This document shows, piece after piece, positions 25,282 to 33,550 of a DNA stretch of 33,550 nucleotides (position 1 is its first letter; the number at the start of each line of letters is the position of its first letter). The notes below the pieces were generated by a model. The model saw only the letters and a list, made by a program, of their open reading frames with translations. It had not been told where the DNA came from and ran no database searches. The DNA comes from Chitinophagaceae bacterium (GTDB lineage: Bacteria > Bacteroidota > Bacteroidia > Chitinophagales > Chitinophagaceae), in NCBI GenBank assembly GCA_017744805.1, contig JAGIAP010000009.1, positions 4,011 through 37,560 of the forward strand, read 5' to 3'. Position numbers and translations under genes: made by a program.

Positions 25282-27180
25282 TCACACGCCCATATACTCC
25301 CAGGCGCTCTTGTATGCCTCATGTTGTTCGGCATACGCAATAAAGCCCGCATAATAATCGTGCTGACTGAGGGTACCACTATCCCCGATCACTACCAGTT
25401 TCTTCCTGGCCCTTGTCATGGCCACATTCATGCGCCTGATCTCCGACAGGAAACCGATGCGGTTATCGTTATTGCTGCGCGTCATGCTGATCAGGATCAT
25501 ATCCCTTTCCTGCCCCTGGAAGCTATCGATGGTATTGATGGTGATGCGATCCCGGAAAGGATGCAGTTCCGGCGTATGTTGCAGCATTTCCTTCAGCTCA
25601 TCAATCTGTTTCCTGTAGGGCGAAATGATGCCCACCGAAGGGAAGTCTTTCCCCCACTGCCTTTCAGCAGCTACCTGTTTCAGATAACCGATCAGGAACG
25701 ATGCTTCTTCCGGGTTGGAGATGGCATTGCCGCTGGTCTTTTCCTCGAAGCCGCAACCCGCTGTATCGATGAATTGAAGCGGATGTTCATCATTGTTGAG
25801 CGTATGGTTCTCCACGGAAGCGTGGGCCTTTAATTCATTATCATAGAAAGTGGCGGCGGAATAGCCCATGATGAGCCTGTTCATCCGGTATTGTTCATTC
25901 AGCATCACCACCGATTGCGGATAGAGCTTCACCAGCTTTTCCAGCAAAGTATGGGTGAGGCCATTTCTGGCCGCCTCGTTGGATTTAACGGTGGGGGGTA
26001 GTTGCAGATGGTCGCCTGCCAGTATCAGTTTACGGGCTTTGATCACGGGCACCCAGGTGGCGGGTTCCAGGGCCTGCCCTGCTTCATCGATCACCACGGT
26101 ATGGAATTTCTTTTCGCGGATCAGGTAATGATTGGCGCCGATCAGGGTGGCCGTGATCACGTCCGCTTTGGCCAGCAGATCGTCCACAATATACTGTTCG
26201 GTCTTTTCCACCTGCTTCATGATATTACGCGCTTCGTCGAAGAGGGCCTTGCGTTGGTCGCGTTCCGCCTTCCCGAAATTACGTTTATACTTATGCGCCA
26301 TATCCTTGAACTCACCAGCCTGTTTCTTCAATCTTTTGATCTCTTTGTTGGCTGCATGATCCGCCATCTTATTGTCCATGGTAAGGCTCTGGAGCCTGTC
26401 GGATACACGGGCGGGGTTACCTACGCGTAACACGTTCAATCCGGCATCGGAGAGCTTCTCACTGAGAAGGTCAACCGCTGTATTGCTGGGCGCCACTACC
26501 AGTATCTGTTGTTTATCTTTTTCCACCAGGGCCTTGATGGCCTGCACCAGCGTAGTGGTTTTTCCGGTACCGGGAGGGCCATGCACGATGGCCAGGTCTT
26601 CGGCGCTGAGGATCTTATTCACTGCTTCCTGCTGTGAGCTATTCAATGAAGGAAAGAGTACAGGGGATGTAAAGGTCTCGAATACAGGGTCCTGGCTGCC
26701 GGTAAGGATGCGCACCAGTTTACCTTCTTCCTTTTTCTCGTTGAGGGCGATGGCCTGACGGAGCGCCTGCTGCATCTCATCGTAACTGTTATCATCAAAG
26801 AGCAGGTCAACGCCCAGCTTGCCATTGCGGCTCCAGTCCGGGAGCTCATCGGTGCGCAGGGTGATCTTGATCTTATTGACCCCTACATAGTTCACTACGC
26901 CTTCAACCCGGTCCTGGTCGCGGTTATGATTACTGAACAGGGCGGCACTGGTGCCGGTACGGAACTGGTGGGGAATATCCTGGTTGGTAGTTCGTTCCAG
27001 CTCCACCGTTATATAGTCGCCTTTAGTGGGTTCAGTGCCGCGGATGGCCACGGGGTACCAGGTGAGACCGGCCTCACGGCGGTCGTTAACGGAAAGGGAG
27101 GCACTGAGCTGGCGGTAAATCGACTCATCTTCCTGCCGTTCTGTTTTGAGCAGGTCCAGCAGTTTTTTGAAATAATCCAT
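25282..27180 (-). CDS. AAA domain / superfamily 1 DNA-RNA helicase (IGHMBP2/SMUBP-2-like)
   Basis: VHGPPGTGKTTTLVQAIKAL (Walker A), VIDEAGQALEPATWVP (Walker B), LAGDHLQLPPTV, LNEQYRMNRLIMGYSA, NTIDSFQGQERDMILISMTRSN, RMNVAMTRARKKLVVIGD. Confidence 0.94.
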   Translation of the reverse strand: MDYFKKLLDLLKTERQEDESIYRQLSASLSVNDRREAGLTWYPVAIRGTEPTKGDYITVELERTTNQDIPHQFRTGTSAALFSNHNRDQDRVEGVVNYVGVNKIKITLRTDELPDWSRNGKLGVDLLFDDNSYDEMQQALRQAIALNEKKEEGKLVRILTGSQDPVFETFTSPVLFPSLNSSQQEAVNKILSAEDLAIVHGPPGTGKTTTLVQAIKALVEKDKQQILVVAPSNTAVDLLSEKLSDAGLNVLRVGNPARVSDRLQSLTMDNKMADHAANKEIKRLKKQAGEFKDMAHKYKRNFGKAERDQRKALFDEARNIMKQVEKTEQYIVDDLLAKADVITATLIGANHYLIREKKFHTVVIDEAGQALEPATWVPVIKARKLILAGDHLQLPPTVKSNEAARNGLTHTLLEKLVKLYPQSVVMLNEQYRMNRLIMGYSAATFYDNELKAHASVENHTLNNDEHPLQFIDTAGCGFEEKTSGNAISNPEEASFLIGYLKQVAAERQWGKDFPSVGIISPYRKQIDELKEMLQHTPELHPFRDRITINTIDSFQGQERDMILISMTRSNNDNRIGFLSEIRRMNVAMTRARKKLVVIGDSGTLSQHDYYAGFIAYAEQHEAYKSAWEYMGV

Positions 27181-27184
27181 CCGG

Positions 27185-27192
27185 CAAAGGTA
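27185..27192 (-). promoter_or_regulatory. Putative -7 box (TACCTTTG) 4 nt before the helicase ATG
   Basis: Minus strand TACCTTTG-ccgg-ATG(GATTATTTC). The upstream in-frame ATG (27195) would place the box inside the coding sequence. Confidence 0.45.
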
Positions 27193-27315
27193 CAACGGGA
27201 AGGTCGATCATGATGAAAAGGTGCATTTCAGGTGTACAAATAAGCATACAGAAATCCTTATTTATCAGATCGTATATCTATTTTTATCATATTCCTGACT
27301 TTAAAAACAATATCT

Positions 27316-27996
27316 ATGGTACAAAAATTTACGGCTGAATTCTTCGGTACGTTCTGGTTGGTTCTTGGAGGATGCGGCAGTGCATTATTGTCTGCGGCAT
27401 TCCCTAATGTAGGTATTGGCTTACTGGGAGTAGCACTGGCATTTGGCTTAACGGTAGTGACCATTGCCTATTCACTGGGACGGGTATCCGGGGCGCATCT
27501 GAACCCTGCGGTATCCATCGGACTTTTCGTGGGAGGAAGGATGCCGGCCAAAGACCTTCTTCCTTACATTGTTGCGCAGGTGCTCGGCGGCATCGTAGCA
27601 GCAGCAGTGTTGTATGTGATCGTTACGGGAAATGGGAGCTCCATCGGCAGTTTTGCAGCCAATGGGTATGGCGAACATTCACCGGGCGGTTACGACATGA
27701 AAGCGGCATTCGTCTGCGAAGCAGTGATGACCTTCATGTTCCTGATCGTGATCCTTGGCGCTACCGACAGCCGTAATTCAAATGGCGGATTTGCGGGACT
27801 GGCCATAGGTCTTACCCTTACCCTGATCCACCTGATCAGCATCCCTGTCACCAACACTTCCGTGAATCCTGCCAGAAGTATCAGCCAGGCAGTTTTTGTG
27901 GGAGGATGGGCCATGGGGCAACTCTGGCTCTTCATCCTGGCGCCCATCGTTGGCGCAGCCCTTGCGGGGATCGTTTACAAAGCCCTCTGGAAATAG
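27316..27996 (+). CDS. aqpZ: Aquaporin Z
   Basis: MIP family: [22 protein letters not shown]...[16 protein letters not shown] (NPA box 1)...[36 protein letters not shown] (NPA box 2). Confidence 0.96.
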   Translation: MVQKFTAEFFGTFWLVLGGCGSALLSAAFPNVGIGLLGVALAFGLTVVTIAYSLGRVSGAHLNPAVSIGLFVGGRMPAKDLLPYIVAQVLGGIVAAAVLYVIVTGNGSSIGSFAANGYGEHSPGGYDMKAAFVCEAVMTFMFLIVILGATDSRNSNGGFAGLAIGLTLTLIHLISIPVTNTSVNPARSISQAVFVGGWAMGQLWLFILAPIVGAALAGIVYKALWK

Positions 27997-28026
27997 TTTC
28001 AAAAAGAACCATGATAAAGTACATTA

Positions 28027-28060
28027 CAGAAAGCCCTTGTGAGAACAAGGGCTTCTGTTT
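28027..28060 (+). terminator. Intrinsic terminator hairpin downstream of aqpZ
   Basis: CAGAAaGCCCTTGT-GAGA-ACAAGGGCTTCTG-TTT. Confidence 0.65.
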
Positions 28061-28279
28061 ATCCGGAACAAATATCCTTTAATCCTTATCTTTCCTACCG
28101 CAAATAAGGAAAGGCTTACCGTTTCTAGTATCTAACAGGCAATAGGAATAAGAAACCATATCTTTGCCAGACCCCCACAGAACAAAACTTCAGCATATCC
28201 GCCCTGCCACCGGCACAACCGCAGCCCTATTGAACAGTTACCATTGCATTGAGCACTAATAACAATAAAAACGAAAGCA

Positions 28280-29092
28280 ATGAATCCAAACAAAGCACTT
28301 TGGGAAAAAGGTGACTTCACCAAAATTGCAGAAAGCATGCGGCAAAGCGGCGCCGGGCTTGTTGCTCAATTAGGCATCTCCCAGGGGATGAATGTACTGG
28401 ATCTGGGCTGTGGTGACGGAACCACTGCCATTCCCGCTGCCAAACTCGGCGCCAATGTATTGGGCGTGGATATAGCCGGCAATCTCGTGATGGCAGGCAA
28501 TCGCAGGGCAAAGGAGGAAGGACTGGATAATTGCGTGTTCCAGGAAGGCGATGCTACAGAATTGCAGGGACTGGAAGACCAGCAATTCGACCTGGTGGTG
28601 AGTATCTTCGGCGCCATGTTCGCTCCCAGGCCGATGGACGTAGCCAAACAAATGGTGCGCGTTACACGCCCTGGCGGCAGGATCGTAATGGGTAACTGGA
28701 TCCCCGGCGACCCCACCCTGGTTGCACAGATCCTGAAGATCAGCTCATCCTATACACCACCACCACCCGAAGGTTTTATCAGTCCCATGTTATGGGGTGT
28801 AGAAGATCATGTTATCGAACGCTTTGGCGCAGCGGGCGTGGCCAAAGACGATATATCATTCAGCAGGAAAACATTCAACTTCGAGATCAACTGCAAGCCA
28901 TCCGAATTTGTTGACAGGTTCAGACAATACTACGGGCCCACCATGAATGCTTTTGAAGCAGCAGGAAAAAATGGAAAAGAAGCAGCCCTGCTGCAGGAAC
29001 TGGAAGAATTGTTCAACAGGCAAAACCAAAGCGGCAGCAACGAAACCACCTTGATCCCCGCCACATTCCTGGAAGTGACAGTTCGCAGATGA
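28280..29092 (+). CDS. Class I SAM-dependent methyltransferase
   Basis: GMNVLDLGCGDGTTAIPAAKLGANVLGVDIAGNLVMAGNRRAKEEGL...FDLVVSIFGAMFAPRPMDVAKQMVRVTRPGGRIVMGNW. Confidence 0.92.
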   Translation: MNPNKALWEKGDFTKIAESMRQSGAGLVAQLGISQGMNVLDLGCGDGTTAIPAAKLGANVLGVDIAGNLVMAGNRRAKEEGLDNCVFQEGDATELQGLEDQQFDLVVSIFGAMFAPRPMDVAKQMVRVTRPGGRIVMGNWIPGDPTLVAQILKISSSYTPPPPEGFISPMLWGVEDHVIERFGAAGVAKDDISFSRKTFNFEINCKPSEFVDRFRQYYGPTMNAFEAAGKNGKEAALLQELEELFNRQNQSGSNETTLIPATFLEVTVRR

Positions 29093-29132
29093 ACACAATA
29101 TCCCTTCAGCCAATCCATCATATAATAAAAAG

Positions 29133-29177
29133 TACATTACAGAAAGCCCTTGTAGACACAGGGGCTTTTGTAATGTA
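29133..29177 (+). terminator. Long hairpin/terminator-like palindrome downstream of the methyltransferase
   Basis: TACATTACAgAAAGCCCtTGT-AGAC-ACAGGGGCTTTTGTAATGTA; about 20-bp near-perfect stem. The left arm is identical to the aqpZ terminator left arm. Confidence 0.65.
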
Positions 29178-29493
29178 ACAAGTCTACATAAGAGAAAGCA
29201 CAATATTATACCACGGATCGATCCGGAAATGAAGACCCTGAGCGAAGGATACAATTTGCAATTTGAAGTTCAGAAAAGAGGGACCGGAGCAGCTTTCCCA
29301 CCCATTCAAAATGGCGCATACCCTACCCCGTCAACTAAAAACATCTTATTTTTCATCATAAATAAACGTACTTCGCGTTAGAATCTGCATGGATGTAAGT
29401 TTCCCCAGCCAATCCCGGCAAAAGGAACAGCCCACTTATCTCCACGATATTGTTTTAAATTAAGCGGCGCTATGCCCTAAACCCCTCACCTTC

Positions 29494-31503
29494 ATGATGC
29501 AAACCAATCCTGTTGCAGATGGAAAGAATTTCCCTGCAACCTGCTTGCGGAAATGCCTATCGGCATTGACGATCCTCCTGTTTATCAACGGTCAGCTTCA
29601 CGCGCAGGTCATAATGGACGCGGCCCTGGCAGTTGTGCTCCCGGAAGAAAAAGAACAGGCCGAATCTCTCGCCAAAAAATACCCCGACGAAACCAATGTG
29701 ATCCGCTATCACCGTCAAACCTTTGAATTCGACAAGGGCGTCAACAGCTTCAAAGACAAAGTGGTCACCGTTCAGGAAACCAGCGAGCTTGAATTCATGG
29801 CGCTCCAACACAGGGCCCTGGCCATCTATCCCGAGTATTACAACAATTTCATCAGGATCAACAATATTACCGCCCTTGGCTTCAGCAAGGGGAATAAGAT
29901 CCCCTTCCTGTTCTATGGGCAGGAAGACAGGTCTGTAACAGATGATGGCATTTTCTTCGACGACAACCGGCTGCGCGCCTGCGGCTTCCAGTTCAACGGG
30001 CCTGGTAATATTGGCCGCCTCACCGTCAACAAAAGCTTTCTCGATTCCAAATATTTCACCCGTCTCTTTTTCCATGAACATTATCCCCTGCTGGAAAAAG
30101 TGATCACTTTCAAAGTACCCGAATGGCTTACCATCGATATCAAGCCATTCAATATGACTGGTTTCAAAGTGGAAAGAACGGAGGATACCCGCAAGGGCAT
30201 CACCACCATCACTTACCGCGTCACCAATCTCGATGCCGCTAAATCGGAAAGCAAACAAGTGGGCAGGGCCTTCTCCGATCCCCACCTGGTGATCAGCGTC
30301 AAATCCTACGAGCGTAAAGGAGATATGATCAAAGGATTCGATAAAGTAGATGATGTATACAACTGGAACAACCGGATGTACACCATGGCCAAAAATGAGC
30401 CCGGCAAACTCAAAGCAACCGTCAGCAAGATCATTGCAGGAAAGAATACGGATGAAGAAAAGATCAAAGCCATTTACTATTGGGTGCAGGACAAAGTGCG
30501 TTATATCGCGTATGAGGATGGTTATTCCGGTTTCATCCCTTCCACTGCACAGGATGTGCTGGACAATAAATTCGGCGATTGTAAAGGTATGGCCAACCTC
30601 CTGACGGAAATGCTCAAACAAGCAGGCTACGATGCACATTTCTCATGGATCGGCACCCGGCAAATCCCCTACCCCCAATCACTGCCTGCCCTTTGCGTGA
30701 ACAACCATGCCATCACTACGCTTTATTTCAAAGGCAATACTTATTTCCTGGATGCCACCGAAAAATATGCTCCCTTCGGAGAGAACGCCTTCCGCATCCA
30801 GGGCAAGGAAGCGCTGATCAGCAAAGGCGATAAATTCGAGATCAAGGCTGTTCCCCTCACTGACGGCAAAGCCCATAAAATAAGCACCAAAGCAGACTTC
30901 ACCCTGAATGCCCAGAATATGAAAGGCAAGGTTCAGGTAACCCTCACCGGTAATGAGAGAACGGATTTCCATCAACTGTACCAGGACCTGGCCACGGTTG
31001 ACAAGGAGAAATTCTTCAAAGGGTTCCTTCAATTGGGTAACGACAATATTGAAGTATCGAATATCACCAACAGTGATCTTTCCAACCGCGAGATCCCCGT
31101 ACAACTCAGCGGCACCATCGATCTTTCCAACCATGTACATAGGATCGAAAAAGAACTGTTCCTGAACCTCGACTTCTTTCCCAAGACCCTGGAATCCTAT
31201 ATGCCGGACGAAAAAAGGAAAAGAGGATACGAGTTCAATTCCATGTTCACCTACGAAGATGAGTTCTCCCTCACCATCCCTTCCGATAAAAAATTCACGG
31301 ATGTTCCTGATAAACTCACGCTCAGCTTTGAAGGCTACGAGTTTGCCGGGGAATATATCGTGAGCGGCAATAAGATCACATTGAAGAAAACCCTGGTGAT
31401 CAGGAATAGCACCATCAACAAGTCGGATTTCGAGAACTGGAAAAAATTCCTGAGATCCATCAAATCTTTCAACAGCTACTATTTCAGCATCACCCAAAAA
31501 TAA
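29494..31503 (+). CDS. DUF3857 and transglutaminase-like domain protein
   Basis: Secretion signal (CLSALTILLFINGQLHAQ). DUF3857-like N-terminal half, then IYYWVQDKVRYIAYEDGYSGFIPSTAQDVLDNKFGDCKGMANLLTEMLKQAGYDAHFSWIGTR...CVNNHAITTLYFKGNTYFLDAT (Cys/His/Asp transglutaminase triad). Confidence 0.9.
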   Translation: MMQTNPVADGKNFPATCLRKCLSALTILLFINGQLHAQVIMDAALAVVLPEEKEQAESLAKKYPDETNVIRYHRQTFEFDKGVNSFKDKVVTVQETSELEFMALQHRALAIYPEYYNNFIRINNITALGFSKGNKIPFLFYGQEDRSVTDDGIFFDDNRLRACGFQFNGPGNIGRLTVNKSFLDSKYFTRLFFHEHYPLLEKVITFKVPEWLTIDIKPFNMTGFKVERTEDTRKGITTITYRVTNLDAAKSESKQVGRAFSDPHLVISVKSYERKGDMIKGFDKVDDVYNWNNRMYTMAKNEPGKLKATVSKIIAGKNTDEEKIKAIYYWVQDKVRYIAYEDGYSGFIPSTAQDVLDNKFGDCKGMANLLTEMLKQAGYDAHFSWIGTRQIPYPQSLPALCVNNHAITTLYFKGNTYFLDATEKYAPFGENAFRIQGKEALISKGDKFEIKAVPLTDGKAHKISTKADFTLNAQNMKGKVQVTLTGNERTDFHQLYQDLATVDKEKFFKGFLQLGNDNIEVSNITNSDLSNREIPVQLSGTIDLSNHVHRIEKELFLNLDFFPKTLESYMPDEKRKRGYEFNSMFTYEDEFSLTIPSDKKFTDVPDKLTLSFEGYEFAGEYIVSGNKITLKKTLVIRNSTINKSDFENWKKFLRSIKSFNSYYFSITQK

Positions 31504-31510
31504 GCCGTCC

Positions 31511-33550
31511 ATGAACTTCAATATAAACAAAGCGTTTACCGCCATCATCATACTGGCCCTGGCCGTGCCCTGTTCGCGGGTAGCTGGCCAGACCTATATC
31601 TCACCAGCCGTCATCAGATCCCTGGGAGATAATTCGTCATCAATGATGCAGAATATCCCTGCGCCTTTCGAGATCACTGCAACCCCATCCAAATGGGACA
31701 AGGAATCCGCCGTGATCATCGCTTACTCACGGAACCTGGTGCTGGATAAAAAAGGCAGCTTCCTGAGCTCGAACAAAATGCTCTATTTCTTTGAGACCAG
31801 GAGATTCAGGATCAAACTGCTCGATATGAATGCAGTGAATAAATTCTCCGAGATCTATTTCCGATATTCAAGCAGCGAGGACGGTTTTATTGCCCGCGTT
31901 ATCAAACCCGGCTATCTCCCCCTTATCATCGATCTGAAAAAAGCGGTGAAGATCCCTTCCGGCAATGATATCCCCGAGTATTACCAGAGCATCACCACTG
32001 ATCTTACAGACAGGAATTATTCCTATTACAAGCTCCCGGTCGGAGACCTGGAGCCCGGTGATATTCTGGAATATATGTCTACCACCAAAAGTAGTTTCAA
32101 CACTTTCAATGCCAGTTATCTCCAGCTCACTCCCCAGTATGAGATCTGCGCCAAGGAATACCCGATCATGTATAACGAGATCGGTATCGATACCGATAAG
32201 AAGACCTTCTTCAAATCCCTGGCCCTGAACGGCGCGCCCGCTTTCAAAAAAGAAGATGCCGCGGAAAAAGGATTCTCCCGTTTCCTTTTCATCGATAAGG
32301 ACCGCGATCGCTTCAAGGACGTGAATTTCGTTACACCACTGATGCAGTTCCCCATTGTCAAATACCAGGTGAACTATGCAAAAAGTGAAGATGTCCGTGG
32401 TGCGTTCATCGGGCAGATCGGTGAACTGAAAAGTAATTTCAGCAAAGAAGAGCTGGCCCAGAAAGCATGGGAAGATATCGAGAACCAAAAGAAGACGGTG
32501 TTCGGGGAAAGCCGCATCACTGTTAGTTCCCTGCTCTCCGATATCAGATCCGCGGATGGAAAGAGATGGAGCGATGAAGAATTCATCGAGAAAAGCTGGT
32601 ACCTCATCCGGCATAAAGTGCTTTACCAAAACTCCTATCTCTCCGATAAAGAATTCGTTTGCCTGTTCAATGGTGTACTGGAAGACAGGAAGATCAATCC
32701 TGAACTGGTGATCAGCATCGGCAACAATGTCGGGAAACTCAACGATATCCTATTCGAAGGTGAGATCCGTTATATGGTGAAGATCGGCGACAAATTCTAT
32801 TTCAACCCCAGTGATTATTCCAATCCCGGCGAACTGGTGGAACCACTGGTAGGCAATGAAGCCTATATCATTTCAGCGCCTCCACGCAAGAGCGATATCC
32901 CTGAGATCAAGCCCATCAAATTACCAGACACCAAAGCCTACGATAATATGCAGGTGGCAGAGATGGAAGCCGAGCTGGACGCCAATATGGAAAAACTGAA
33001 GGTGATCCGCAACTCCGCTTACACCGGCATTTATAAGGCAAAGAACACGAGGGAGCTCCTCAGTTATCATCCATTCATATTGACAGACTATCAATATTAC
33101 GATGGTGAGGACCCCACAAAAAAAATGTACAAAAAGGAACTGGAACGATACGAGACCAATGTAGCCGCAGCCAAAGCAGCCTTCACCAAAAAAAGGCCTG
33201 AGCTCGCTAAAGAGAACGTGCAGAGAGAATACCAGCAAAAAGTGGATGAGGTGAAATTCACGCTGCTCAATGATGGCCGCTCCCCCAAAAAACGTACGCT
33301 CGGCTACCGCGAAGAATTCGAGCTGCCCGATATGGTGAAAAAAGCAGGCAAGAAATTCCTGGTCAACCTGCCAGGCCTCATCGGTGGACAGTTACAGATC
33401 AAGGATGAAGAAAGGAACCGTGAATACGATATGGATGTGAGATATCCCCGCAGTCTTTCCTGGACCATCAATTTCAAGATCCCTGCAGGCTATACGGTTT
33501 CCGGCCTCAATGATCTCAACACGAAAGTGCAACACGAATGTGGCCTCTTC
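31511..33550 (+). CDS. DUF3857-type exported protein, 3' truncated by the window end
   Basis: ATG at 31511, 680 codons open to the window edge: MNFNINKAFTAIIILALAVPCSRVAGQTYISPAVIRSLGD... Absent from the ORF track because there is no stop in the window. Related layout to the preceding gene, with only a 7-bp gap. Confidence 0.8.
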   Translation, partial: MNFNINKAFTAIIILALAVPCSRVAGQTYISPAVIRSLGDNSSSMMQNIPAPFEITATPSKWDKESAVIIAYSRNLVLDKKGSFLSSNKMLYFFETRRFRIKLLDMNAVNKFSEIYFRYSSSEDGFIARVIKPGYLPLIIDLKKAVKIPSGNDIPEYYQSITTDLTDRNYSYYKLPVGDLEPGDILEYMSTTKSSFNTFNASYLQLTPQYEICAKEYPIMYNEIGIDTDKKTFFKSLALNGAPAFKKEDAAEKGFSRFLFIDKDRDRFKDVNFVTPLMQFPIVKYQVNYAKSEDVRGAFIGQIGELKSNFSKEELAQKAWEDIENQKKTVFGESRITVSSLLSDIRSADGKRWSDEEFIEKSWYLIRHKVLYQNSYLSDKEFVCLFNGVLEDRKINPELVISIGNNVGKLNDILFEGEIRYMVKIGDKFYFNPSDYSNPGELVEPLVGNEAYIISAPPRKSDIPEIKPIKLPDTKAYDNMQVAEMEAELDANMEKLKVIRNSAYTGIYKAKNTRELLSYHPFILTDYQYYDGEDPTKKMYKKELERYETNVAAAKAAFTKKRPELAKENVQREYQQKVDEVKFTLLNDGRSPKKRTLGYREEFELPDMVKKAGKKFLVNLPGLIGGQLQIKDEERNREYDMDVRYPRSLSWTINFKIPAGYTVSGLNDLNTKVQHECGLF

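Noticed and set aside
29229-29381. 50-codon ORF MKTLSEGYNLQFEVQKRGTGAAFPPIQNGAYPTPSTKNILFFIINKRTSR in the gap before the DUF3857 genes
   Set aside because: No promoter, motif or homology clue. Composition is consistent with chance or decayed sequence; not enough to call a gene.
29557-30639. 360-aa minus-strand ORF antisense to the DUF3857/transglutaminase gene
   Set aside because: The + strand frame has clear domain motifs and a signal peptide. The antisense translation shows no recognisable family and is a typical shadow ORF from codon bias.
30679-31551. 290-aa minus-strand ORF over the junction of the two DUF3857 genes
   Set aside because: Shadow ORF; crosses the 3' end of a well-supported gene and has no recognisable motifs.
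31868-32629. 253-aa minus-strand ORF
   Set aside because: Shadow of the open, truncated + strand CDS starting at 31511, which has a signal peptide and is open through 680 codons to the window edge.

Overview
This 33.55 kb window is gene-dense DNA that looks like Bacteroidota, probably Chitinophagaceae-like. That placement is inferred from TAnnTTTG -7 promoter boxes, a T9SS type B sorting domain, futalosine-pathway MqnA and DUF3857 proteins. I saw no rRNA, tRNA, CRISPR array, transposase, prophage or integrase. Left to right: the tail of a GNAT acetyltransferase; a queuosine-precursor transporter (YhhQ/VUT); a small membrane protein; a cell-surface glycan locus (YfhO, two GT2s, a GT9, two methyltransferases and a flippase); a very large T9SS-exported multidomain protein; mqnA; purB; a GNAT; prfC; a YitT family protein; a conserved 128-aa protein of unknown function; an aldose-1-epimerase-like protein; a MacB/FtsX-type permease; tsaD; trmN6; an AlaDH/PNT-saccharopine-dehydrogenase-like enzyme; a superfamily 1 helicase; aqpZ; a SAM methyltransferase; and two tandem DUF3857-type proteins, the second running off the window. 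Much of the window is housekeeping and I found no clearly new multi-gene system. The best leads are: (i) the nested domain architecture of the 1,156-aa T9SS protein next to the glycan genes; (ii) a 158-bp MITE-like inverted-repeat element at about 23.73-23.89 kb; (iii) a 25-bp direct repeat forming terminator hairpins on both sides of a methyltransferase gene; (iv) a degenerate hairpin-repeat array at 19.04-19.17 kb; (v) a possible 26-aa cationic amphipathic microprotein; (vi) start-site and frameshift issues for GT9 and mqnA; and (vii) -7 boxes that abut start codons, suggesting leaderless transcripts.
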